Below are positions 1 through 7,518 of a stretch of 64,000 bases of DNA, piece after piece (position 1 is the stretch's first letter; each line of letters begins with the position of its first letter). Under the pieces are notes generated by a model. That model had not been told where the DNA came from. It saw only the letters and a program-made list of their open reading frames with translations, and did no database searches. The position numbers and the translations under genes are program-made. Origin of the DNA: Granulicella aggregans (GTDB lineage: Bacteria > Acidobacteriota > Terriglobia > Terriglobales > Acidobacteriaceae); contig NZ_JACHIP010000008.1 of assembly GCF_014203275.1 (NCBI RefSeq), positions 1-64,000 on the forward strand, in the 5' to 3' direction.

Positions 1-87
1 CTGCGCCTCAATCAACGCCCACGCAAGACGTTGGATTTTGAAACTCCAGCTAGTAAACTCCATGCCAGTGTTGCATCGACCGGTTGA
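1..87 (+). mobile_element. IS30-family transposase, 3' end only
   Basis: The window opens inside a reading frame whose last 28 codons include LNQRPRKTLDFETPASKL and then a TGA stop at 85-87. This matches the C-terminal signature of IS30-family transposases (N-x-RPRKTL-x-F-x-TPA), just after the DDE catalytic core, which lies outside the window. Only the tail is visible, so I cannot tell whether the element is intact upstream. A terminal inverted repeat should follow shortly after the stop, but I could not define one without the other end. Confidence 0.75.
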
Positions 88-628
88 GACCGCCGTGCTT
101 ACGGGGAACAGTGCTGATCACGTTAAAAACGTTTCAATCGTGAGCGCGCCGATCACGGGCATCCACGTAGCACGCTGATACGCGCTTCGGCTTTGAGAGG
201 CCCATCTTGTACGGAATGGCCTCACTCGTCTAAGGCAGCCTCCGCTCAGTTCTGTCGAGTCCTCAGCAGCTGCGACTCTCGGTTGGAGAGGACACCTGAT
301 GCAGTGCGGCGGAGACTCCCATACATCGGCAGGTAACTAATGCGACACAGGGCGGGTCTGCATCTGTTGATGACAGGATTGTCATTTTCGGTCTTAGAGT
401 GGTCCGAACGCACAAAATATCATTGATTAAGGCATCGCCGGGAACAGCGTCTGCGCCCCGGGCAGGCGAGAAGAGTGACGCTGCCCAAATGCGGCGAGTG
501 CCAGCGTCCGCAAGGAGGAGCGGGTGTGGGTTGTTCTCTTGCCAATCTGGTGCGCCGTGAATAAAATCCCGGGAGTCGGCCGAAAGCCGGGTGTTGCGCA
601 GAGTAGTTCATTGCCCAGAGGTTCAGCC
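88..628. other. Intergenic stretch, no gene recognised
   Basis: About 540 bases between the transposase tail and the HD-GYP regulator. Open frames on the minus strand here overlap the start of the next gene and have no recognisable protein features. The region probably holds the right end of the IS and the promoter of the regulator, but I see no convincing promoter, terminator or RNA. Confidence 0.4.
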
Positions 629-1630
629 ATGCCGCATCGGATACTGCTTGTAGAAGACGACCCAGTTCAAAGAACCCTCTTAAAAGAGATTCTTGCTTTA
701 GAGCGGATATCTGTAACCTGTGTAGGCGATGGCGGAGGGGCCGCACACGAACTGCGGTCGAATATACCCGATCTCGTACTTCTCGATGTCAATATTCCAG
801 ATGGCAATGGATTTGAGATCTGCCGCTCCCTGAAGGCCAATCCTGAAACCCAACTTATACCGGTTGTGCTACTCACCGGTTTCGCAGAATCGGATGACCG
901 GGTCCGTGGAATTGAGGCCGGCGCAGACGACTTCCTGACTAAGCCAATCGACCCGATCGAGCTCAAGGCGCGCGTCAGAAGCCTGCTGAAGAGAAAGGAA
1001 TATACCGATGAGCTAGACAGTGCGGAACATGTACTGATGGCTCTTGGCGCCACTATCGAAGAAAAGGATCCGTATACAAAGGGTCATTGTGAGCGGATCT
1101 CGTTGCTGTCCGTTCAGCTGGGAAAGAAATTAGGCTTAGGGAGAGAGGAACTCCGAGCCTTGAAAATTGCCGGAACGTTACATGACATTGGCAAAGTAAT
1201 CGTTCCGGATTCGATTCTTCTTAAACCGGGTCCCCTCGACTTTCATGAGTGGTCAATTATGCGCCGACATGCCGAGGCTGGGGAGCGTATCTGTAAACCG
1301 TTGCGATCAATTCAGTTGGTGCTCCCCATCGTCCGTCATCACCATGAGAAGCAGGATGGAAGTGGCTACCCGGATGGGCTCGCCGGGGCCGAGATACCCT
1401 TGCTTGCTTCCGTCATGCAGTTAGTTGACGTCTACGACGCTTTGACTACTGACCGCCCCTATCGAGCGGCATTGAGCGTCTCGAGAGCATTGACGCAGAT
1501 GAATATCGAGGTGGAAAACGGCTGGTGGAATGCAGAGTTGTTCCGCGTCTTCGCTGCACTCATGCTGGAGGAGGCATATCCGACCAGCAGGCCCGCCGTT
1601 CCCAATAGGGATGACCGGATGAGCGCATGA
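629..1630 (+). CDS. Response regulator with HD-GYP cyclic-di-GMP phosphodiesterase domain
   Basis: A two-domain cytoplasmic protein of 333 residues. The N-terminal receiver carries the acidic pair in VEDDP, the phospho-acceptor Asp in LLLDVNIPDGNG-like context (LVLLDVNIP) and a conserved Lys in LTKPID. The C-terminal half is an HD-GYP domain with HDIGK and HHEKQDGSGYP, the metal-binding and GYP motifs of c-di-GMP phosphodiesterases. The frame is open further upstream, but the ATG at 629 begins the canonical receiver sequence MPHRILLVEDD and is preferred. Phosphorylation by an unlinked histidine kinase would switch the output. It overlaps the next small gene by 4 bases (ATGA), so they are probably cotranscribed. 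Confidence 0.9.
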   Translation: MPHRILLVEDDPVQRTLLKEILALERISVTCVGDGGGAAHELRSNIPDLVLLDVNIPDGNGFEICRSLKANPETQLIPVVLLTGFAESDDRVRGIEAGADDFLTKPIDPIELKARVRSLLKRKEYTDELDSAEHVLMALGATIEEKDPYTKGHCERISLLSVQLGKKLGLGREELRALKIAGTLHDIGKVIVPDSILLKPGPLDFHEWSIMRRHAEAGERICKPLRSIQLVLPIVRHHHEKQDGSGYPDGLAGAEIPLLASVMQLVDVYDALTTDRPYRAALSVSRALTQMNIEVENGWWNAELFRVFAALMLEEAYPTSRPAVPNRDDRMSA

Positions 1631-1836
1631 CCACACAATCTCGTAGACCTCCACCAAACGGGGCGCTAACGATCGATGGACTTTCTGTCTCGCCAAAGAT
1701 AATGAACGCGGAGACTTCGGAGGGAGGCGTCATGATTACGTTTGATGAGGGGAGTTCGGTCATCTTTTCCTCATCGCTTTTATACGAGATTTATCTCGAG
1801 GCTCAAAGACTACAAGAGTTTCAGGATATCCATTGA
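1627..1836 (+). CDS. Small hypothetical protein (69 aa)
   Basis: Starts on the ATGA that overlaps the stop of the HD-GYP gene, which argues for translational coupling. The product is short, with no signal peptide, membrane segment or known motif. It contains a stretch (GGVMITFDEGSSVIFSSSLL) that looks like two short beta strands. I do not recognise a family. It could be a partner of the HD-GYP protein or a non-functional frame. Confidence 0.5.
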   Translation: MTTQSRRPPPNGALTIDGLSVSPKIMNAETSEGGVMITFDEGSSVIFSSSLLYEIYLEAQRLQEFQDIH

Positions 1837-1975
1837 CCACTAAAGATGATTCATAGTTCGTCCTTGCTGCTGGGAAGACTTATCGATCATTAATTCGTTT
1901 CATTGTTCGTGCCGCGGTGCGTCAGCCGGCGAAGCTCTTTGGCTAACTCCAATACTTGTTCCACGAGGTCGCCTC

Positions 1976-2527
1976 ATGAAAGGCATTATTTTCAACTTGC
2001 TGGAAGAAGTTATAGTCAGTCACTACGATGAAGACACATGGGAGCGGCTGCTTTTAGCTACTGGCCTTGACGGAGCCTACACCTCATTAGGTAGTTATCC
2101 TGATCGAGATCTAGACGGGCTGGTCTCTTCCGCTGCGCTGACCCTCGGACTGACACCCTTCGAAGTCCTGCGCTGGTTCGGACAGCAGGCCATTCCACGG
2201 TTGTATAGCCGCTACCCTGGATTCTTCGCATCGCAGCCTTCAACACGGTCTTTCCTCTTGAGCGTCAATAGCATCATTCATCCTGAGGTTCGCAAAGTGT
2301 ATCCCGGCGCGCAGGTTCCCACCTTCGAGTTTAGCGATGACCCGGGCGGCGGCCTGCTGATGGGATATCGATCGCCGCGACGACTATGCGCTCTGGCGCA
2401 GGGATTCACCGAAGGAGCGGCAACGCACTACGGCGAGACAGTTCAGTTCGAACACAGAGAGTGCATGCACAAAGGAGATGAGCGCTGCCTATGTCACATC
2501 CTGTTCTCATCTGACCGGAGTCATTGA
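1976..2527 (+). CDS. H-NOX heme nitric oxide/oxygen-binding sensor
   Basis: A 183-residue stand-alone H-NOX domain. It starts with MKGIIFNLLEEVIVSHYDED, the typical N-terminus, and has the proximal heme ligand His102 in IHPEVRKVYPGA. The heme-propionate motif Y-x-S-x-R is at 131-135 (YRSPR). These positions coincide with canonical H-NOX numbering. The residue aligned with the distal Tyr140 of O2-binding H-NOX is Leu here, so I infer an NO-selective sensor. The stop codon directly abuts the start of a GGDEF-EAL gene, the arrangement seen for H-NOX proteins that control c-di-GMP turnover through a partner. Identity is clear; ligand preference is inferred. Confidence 0.93.
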   Translation: MKGIIFNLLEEVIVSHYDEDTWERLLLATGLDGAYTSLGSYPDRDLDGLVSSAALTLGLTPFEVLRWFGQQAIPRLYSRYPGFFASQPSTRSFLLSVNSIIHPEVRKVYPGAQVPTFEFSDDPGGGLLMGYRSPRRLCALAQGFTEGAATHYGETVQFEHRECMHKGDERCLCHILFSSDRSH

Positions 2528-4558
2528 ATGTTCCCACCGGATGAAGAAAAGCTCATCGAAGAGGTGAGGAAGCTCAAAAAACGCCTGGCACGGGAGCGGG
2601 CAGCCCGTCTGGAAGCAGAGTCCATCGCGGAACATGGCCTGCGCCAGCTCTACGAAAAGAAAGAGCAGCTTCAACTCTTGGGTGCTGTCGCTGTTGCGGC
2701 CAACGAATCAGCCACCGTCGACGAACTACTTCAACTCACACTGAACAAGATCTGCGCTACGTCGCGCTGGCAATTAGGTCATGCGTACCTTGTCAGGCAA
2801 AAGGGCAATGAATTCCATTTAATCTCTTCAGGAATCTGGTCGGAGATTAATTGTGGATGGATGGAAGAATTTCAGCTTGCAACCCGAGTGATTGAGAAGC
2901 CAGTAATGGGCGGATTGCCAGATCGCACACTAACCATGGGCGAACCTATCTGGGTCGCGGACACGACTGAAGATACCGGATACCCTGAATCGGAGATGAG
3001 GCGACTGGAGGGAACCAAGTCGGCGTTCGCCATTCCCGTGCGTGCTGGTGACCAGGTTGCAGCTGTGCTGGAATTTGTCTCAGAGCAATTTATCGCCCTC
3101 GACGAATTCTTCCTTCAATTGATGGCCCAGATCGCTACTCAAATAGGGCGTCTTCTCGACAGAAAGCGCGCAGAAAGTCAGTTGATACACGATGCCTCTC
3201 ATGATTCCCTGACCAAGTTGCCGAATCGGGCGCTGTTCATGGATCGATTGACACGAGCGCTGGCACGTAACAAGAGGATTCCTCACGTATCTTTCGCTGT
3301 TCTGTTCATTGACCTCGATCGATTCAAGATGGTGAATGATACGTTAGGACACAACGCTGGTGACGAACTGCTGATCCAGGTCGTCGCGCGTATATCGGCA
3401 GCGCTGCGGCATGAGGAGATGATCGCTCGGTGCGGTGCGGACGAGGAAGGGAACCGTGAAACTCTTGCGCGGCTAGGAGGCGACGAATTCACGGTTCTCT
3501 TGGACGAGATTCGTGATCCTAGTCAAGCACTCAGGGTTGCAGATCGAATTCAGAAGACGCTGGCCGATTCGTTCCGGCTTGGAGGAAATGATGTATCTGT
3601 GTGCGCCAGCATCGGCATAGCCATAAGTGGAACTGCCTATGACACGCCATCTGAAATCATACGGGACGCAGATCTGGCGATGTATCGGGCTAAGTCCCTC
3701 GGAGGTTCCCGCTACGTCATATATGACGAAAGTATGCAGGCGCTCGGAGCTAGTCGGTTGCAGATGGAAACAGACTTGCGTAGCGCTTTGAAGAATGACG
3801 AGTTCGTGCTTCACTATCAACCGATTGTAGAGCTCAAGACTTCGGAGATAGTGGGGTTCGAAGCCCTTGTTCGTTGGCGCTCCCGACCCGATTCCGAATT
3901 AATCTATCCGGATCAATTCATCAAAATAGCTGAGGATTCTGGACTTATTGTGCCGATCGGAGCGTGGGTGCTGCGACAGGCCTGCTCGGTGATGTGCACC
4001 TTACAGCAAGAGTTTCCACGAGAGCGCCCTCTCACAATCAACGTCAACCTTTCGAGCCGACAGTTCTCTCAACTGGACTTAGTGCATCAGATTGGGCGCG
4101 TGGTCTCGGAGACATGTATTCTTCCTGGCACTCTCGGTCTGGAAATTACCGAGAGCGTAACAATGGATGATACGGATCGAACGGCCGCAGTTGTTGCCGA
4201 GTTAGCCTCTGCGGGTGTTCACGTCAGCATTGATGATTTTGGGACGGGCTTTTCTTCACTAAGCTATCTTCATCGGTTTCCCATCCATGTACTGAAGATA
4301 GACCGCTCCTTCACAGGCCGAATCGATTTCGACGCTGAGAGTCTGGCGATTGTGCGGACCATCGCGAACCTGGCTCGCGACCTCGGAATGGATGTGGTCG
4401 CCGAGGGTGTAGAAACAAAGGCTCAAGCGGCGCGCCTGAAATCCCTTGATTGTAAGTTCGGACAAGGATATTTCTATTCGCCACCTCTAGACGAAACGTC
4501 AGTCCGGCGGCTACTCCACTCTCAGGAGATGCCGATGCCGCATCCCAGGGCGAGATGA
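2528..4558 (+). CDS. GAF-GGDEF-EAL bifunctional cyclic-di-GMP enzyme, partner of H-NOX
   Basis: 676 residues, cytoplasmic. Order: an N-terminal coiled coil (about 5-60, rich in Glu/Lys/Arg), a GAF-like domain (about 60-210), GGDEF (about 225-400) and EAL (about 415-665). The diguanylate cyclase signature GGDEF is intact (ARLGGDEFTVLL), with about 15 extra residues before it (RCGADEEGNRET). The EAL signature is intact in GFEALVRW, as are DDFGTGFSSLSYL and the C-terminal KIDRSF and AEGVET motifs, so both activities may be present. The gene begins on the base after the H-NOX stop, so the two are one transcription unit. I infer that NO-bound H-NOX shifts the balance of synthesis and breakdown. 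Confidence 0.93.
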   Translation: MFPPDEEKLIEEVRKLKKRLARERAARLEAESIAEHGLRQLYEKKEQLQLLGAVAVAANESATVDELLQLTLNKICATSRWQLGHAYLVRQKGNEFHLISSGIWSEINCGWMEEFQLATRVIEKPVMGGLPDRTLTMGEPIWVADTTEDTGYPESEMRRLEGTKSAFAIPVRAGDQVAAVLEFVSEQFIALDEFFLQLMAQIATQIGRLLDRKRAESQLIHDASHDSLTKLPNRALFMDRLTRALARNKRIPHVSFAVLFIDLDRFKMVNDTLGHNAGDELLIQVVARISAALRHEEMIARCGADEEGNRETLARLGGDEFTVLLDEIRDPSQALRVADRIQKTLADSFRLGGNDVSVCASIGIAISGTAYDTPSEIIRDADLAMYRAKSLGGSRYVIYDESMQALGASRLQMETDLRSALKNDEFVLHYQPIVELKTSEIVGFEALVRWRSRPDSELIYPDQFIKIAEDSGLIVPIGAWVLRQACSVMCTLQQEFPRERPLTINVNLSSRQFSQLDLVHQIGRVVSETCILPGTLGLEITESVTMDDTDRTAAVVAELASAGVHVSIDDFGTGFSSLSYLHRFPIHVLKIDRSFTGRIDFDAESLAIVRTIANLARDLGMDVVAEGVETKAQAARLKSLDCKFGQGYFYSPPLDETSVRRLLHSQEMPMPHPRAR

Positions 4559-4729
4559 AGATCTGCGGCTAACACCCTAGTCCAGATCAGCGTGGATTGA
4601 GGCAGCCGAGCGGTTCCGCAAATGTAAATCGCCACCAACTTCCATCGCATCGAGCTTGTCAACGTAGACAAGTGAATCGAAGACAGACCTCCGAATCAAC
4701 TTCAAGATATCCGTCCAGCCAGCAAGACT

Positions 4730-4858
4730 TCATGGGCAAGCGTCGCCGGCGAGCAGGCTGATGCGATGCAACCTGTTCTTGCCCATCCGTTTGCCTTGGT
4801 ACATCGCGAGGTCGGCACGATGAGGACATGCAAGATTCCCAGACAGGCGACTAGTGGA
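4730..4858 (-). pseudogene. Relic of the C-terminal end of a GGDEF domain
   Basis: Reading the minus strand from about 4858 to the stop at 4730-4732 gives a peptide containing RADLAMYQGKRMGKNR. That is the hallmark C-terminal helix of diguanylate cyclase domains (ADxAxYxAKxxGRN). Nothing upstream in this frame restores the GGDEF motif, and the fragment is only about 40 codons with no start. It is therefore the remains of a deleted or truncated diguanylate cyclase gene rather than a working one. It lies tail-to-tail with the intact GGDEF-EAL gene. Confidence 0.75.
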
Positions 4859-4983
4859 ATGTGGAGCTTTTTAAATCCAATCCATTGCGCATCCACCGTC
4901 CTTTGCCTCACATCCACTGGGATTGCCGAACCATTACAGCATGCCGATCGTTTTGAGCTTCGAGCAGTACACTTTCGCGTTGA

Positions 4984-5021
4984 CGAAAAGCCACCGGCGA
5001 ATCCCAAGGATTCGCCGGTGG
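4984..5021 (-). terminator. Intrinsic terminator of the S8 protease gene
   Basis: A perfect 14-bp stem (4991-5004 with 5008-5021) closed by a 3-base loop. Read on the minus strand it is followed by CTTTTCGT. It lies about 20 bases beyond the protease stop codon. Stem length, GC content and the T-rich tail fit a rho-independent terminator. Confidence 0.85.
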
Positions 5022-5040
5022 GGGTTCAAGCGATGATAGG

Positions 5041-7167
5041 TTAGCGATCGGCGACGCCAGCTGTCTTGCCGTCGACAACGCCCGCACCCTCGATATCGGA
5101 CCTACCCCACAGAGCGGTAGCGGCATCGGGCGTCCCACGGCCCCATAGCGCCGTAGAACCAGCGGGACCGCTGCGACCCCAGAGTGCGGTGAATCCGGAC
5201 GGATCACTTCTGCCCCAGAGAGCTGTGCGTCCCCAGAGTGCCGTCTGTCCTCCTACGAAGGCGTTGGCTCCATAGAGAGACGACGCACCCCAGTCGCCCG
5301 ACCTGCCCCAAAGAGCAGTGCGTCCCCAGAGCGCAGTCTGATCGACTACAAGATTCACCGTGCCCGTTGTGGGATCGAAGACTGCGACTGGAGACATCGC
5401 AGTTCCTGCAGAGACCGGAGGAGCATTTCCTGCCTGCAGATCTTTCAGAGCGGCTGCCAGATCCAGATAGCCAGCACCCACTGTAAACGCGTCGTAATTC
5501 GCGTTATAGACGATGCCGGTGTTTGGATCCGTGACGCTGCTGGTCTGTGGAAACTGGTTGTGAGCCGCATTGCGCATCAGCAGCGCCTTGACCTGATCAG
5601 GCGTCAGCGAAGGTGATGCCGAAAGAAGATCCGCAACAGCCCCGCTCACCACGGCCGTCGCCATGCTGGTTCCACTCAACGGGAAGTAGTCGCCAGAAGC
5701 CTTGGTTCCGTTTCCGTTCGTTTGGTAGAAGCTGTTGTAGGTTACGAGGGTGGGGTTTTGCGATTCGAGCGTTCCGCTATTTCCCATATTCAGGCTGATC
5801 ACGAGATTGCCCGGAGCAACGATGTCAGGCTTTGCGATCTGGTCGATGAACGACGGCCCCTTTGAGCTGTAGCTCGCAATGATGTCGTCGCTGATTTGCG
5901 TGGTGCCATTGCTGTTCATCGCGCCGACCGTAATGACGTAGGGATCATTGCCGGGTGCGTTGACCGTGCCATAACCTTCGGGATTGAGGTTTAGGTCGCG
6001 TCCATCGTTGCCAGCAGCCACGACGACCACGATACCGGCCTTCCATGCCTGTTCCACTGCCTGGCAGAGAGGATCGAGGGTATAGCTCTCCCAGATGGGG
6101 CGACCCAGAGAGAGGTTCATCACTCGAATGCCGAGGATGTCCTTCAGCGCGATCGCCTGCTCAATCGCGGCGATCACGTCAGAGTCGTTGCCCTGGCCGT
6201 TCTGGTCCAACACGCGCAAGTCTACGAGGTTAGCGTTTGGGGCTGTCCCGTAAAACGTGCGATAGAAGTGATTGCCAGTTGATTGCTGACCGTTTCCTGC
6301 AATGAGACCGGCCACATGCGTTCCGTGACCATAGGCATCATCCGGCGTGTCGTACTGAACGGCTGGTTGTCCGAGCATTGTCACTGCTGCTGGCGCGGCC
6401 GGTGCCTTAGGCAGTTGAAGGTATGTCCCGGCGGCAGGCCACGCGATCAGACCGGCGGCCGCTGCTCCGGGGGGCGGTGGCAAGGTCGAAACCGATGAAG
6501 GGATAGGCGGTGCAGCGGGGCAGGCCTGCAGCGCTTTGTTCTGATCGGGGGCTGGGGCAGCCTTTGCCATTGCGCCCGTCACCTTCGTCACAAAGCTCTG
6601 CTGATATAGAAGGCGTTGTCCGGAAGCGCCAGGGGCCGCACCCAGGTCTGGCACGCTATGAATTCCGCTATCGACAACGGCTACCGCTATGCCCGTACCA
6701 ATGAATCCCTGCTTCCAGGCGACTGGAGCATTGATTGGTTCCGTAGTGTACTGCGTGGTTGTGATGCAGATCGGAGCTGCACTCGAAGACGCCGCCGCCT
6801 GGCGCGGTGACATACGACGGTCAATTGAAATATAAGCAATGTTTGGATCGGCTGCGAGCTTCTCGAGTTCAGATTGGGTCACAGATGCAGCGTGCGCGTG
6901 AATGGAATGCAGGGTCGACTTTAGACTTGCACCGTGCGCACCAAGTTTTTTCTCTTCGTCCGAGCCTGGGTCTTTTTTGTATTGAATGATGACTTGGACG
7001 AGACTGCTCGCAGAGGCCTCGTCGGCGTCCTTTGAGATTTTGGGATTTCGAACATGGACCTGCGGAGTTTGGTTATTAGTGGCCGCAGCTTTAGAAGCTT
7101 GGCCTACCGTAGGCGGGATTGCCGATAAAAACAGACTCGCAGCTAGAAAATAATTCAAATGCTTCAT
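5041..7167 (-). CDS. Secreted subtilisin-like serine protease (S8) with C-terminal TALWGR repeats
   Basis: 708 residues. A signal peptide (1-23, ending near VGQA) is followed by an I9-type propeptide (about 55-118), then the S8 catalytic domain with Asp166 (AVVDSGI), His281 (YGHGTHVAG) and Ser501 (SGTSMATA). A Pro/Ala-rich insert (about 200-270) separates Asp from His. The C-terminal tail from 611 carries seven exact copies of TALWGR (611, 617, 642, 648, 660, 672, 684) plus weaker WG units. Such W-G repeat tails occur in some acidobacterial and actinobacterial S8 proteases; their function is unknown to me, with surface retention or a self-inhibitory tail as possibilities. A single-gene transcript is likely, given the strong terminator. 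Confidence 0.95.
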   Translation of the reverse strand: MKHLNYFLAASLFLSAIPPTVGQASKAAATNNQTPQVHVRNPKISKDADEASASSLVQVIIQYKKDPGSDEEKKLGAHGASLKSTLHSIHAHAASVTQSELEKLAADPNIAYISIDRRMSPRQAAASSSAAPICITTTQYTTEPINAPVAWKQGFIGTGIAVAVVDSGIHSVPDLGAAPGASGQRLLYQQSFVTKVTGAMAKAAPAPDQNKALQACPAAPPIPSSVSTLPPPPGAAAAGLIAWPAAGTYLQLPKAPAAPAAVTMLGQPAVQYDTPDDAYGHGTHVAGLIAGNGQQSTGNHFYRTFYGTAPNANLVDLRVLDQNGQGNDSDVIAAIEQAIALKDILGIRVMNLSLGRPIWESYTLDPLCQAVEQAWKAGIVVVVAAGNDGRDLNLNPEGYGTVNAPGNDPYVITVGAMNSNGTTQISDDIIASYSSKGPSFIDQIAKPDIVAPGNLVISLNMGNSGTLESQNPTLVTYNSFYQTNGNGTKASGDYFPLSGTSMATAVVSGAVADLLSASPSLTPDQVKALLMRNAAHNQFPQTSSVTDPNTGIVYNANYDAFTVGAGYLDLAAALKDLQAGNAPPVSAGTAMSPVAVFDPTTGTVNLVVDQTALWGRTALWGRSGDWGASSLYGANAFVGGQTALWGRTALWGRSDPSGFTALWGRSGPAGSTALWGRGTPDAATALWGRSDIEGAGVVDGKTAGVADR

Positions 7168-7518
7168 GAAAATACCCAGTTATAGAGTGTGCCGACGACG
7201 ATTTCAAATCGTTCTACCGGGGTCGGGCCGAACGAACGTCTCCACCTGATTAACAATGAACAGGCGAAAGGCTTCAGTCAGAACCTTAGAAGTCTCAATG
7301 TGGCAGTCACTATCCCACTAAAGTGGGAGAACGCTACGGCAACCATCCGCTCCCGGCCAGATTTGGGCAAATTATCCCCAACTGAGCTACTGGAGTGTCA
7401 CCTAGGAGACGTAAGTATTTGAGTAGTGTCGCCCTAACGACAGGAGTGCCATGTCGTTTTGCTCTAGGGTCAAGGCTTTCTCTGTACTCTTCAGGAGAGG
7501 TAGGCGCAACGAATGGAT
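7168..7518. other. Intergenic region upstream of the S8 protease
   Basis: About 350 bases between the protease start and the end of the molybdoenzyme operon. Both flanking genes are on the minus strand, so this holds the protease promoter. An open plus-strand frame (7189-7422) shows no protein-like features. A minus-strand segment at 7367-7391 resembles a tRNA D-arm but lacks the rest of a tRNA. Nothing further is supported. Confidence 0.4.

Larger units (their letters stand above)
4559..5040. other. Gene-free stretch with a decayed GGDEF fragment and a terminator
   Basis: About 480 bases between the convergent GGDEF-EAL and S8 protease genes. It contains the minus-strand GGDEF relic and the terminator listed separately. 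Open frames on both strands here are out of phase with the relic and have no family features. Confidence 0.5.

Noticed and set aside
4766..5044. Plus-strand open frame of 92 codons
   Set aside because: Opposite to the GGDEF relic and terminator; no protein-like features.
7367..7391. tRNA-like D-arm (AGTAGCTCAGTTGGGGATA on the minus strand)
   Set aside because: Only the D-arm matches; no acceptor, anticodon or T-arm can be drawn from the flanks, so it is chance or a very old fragment.
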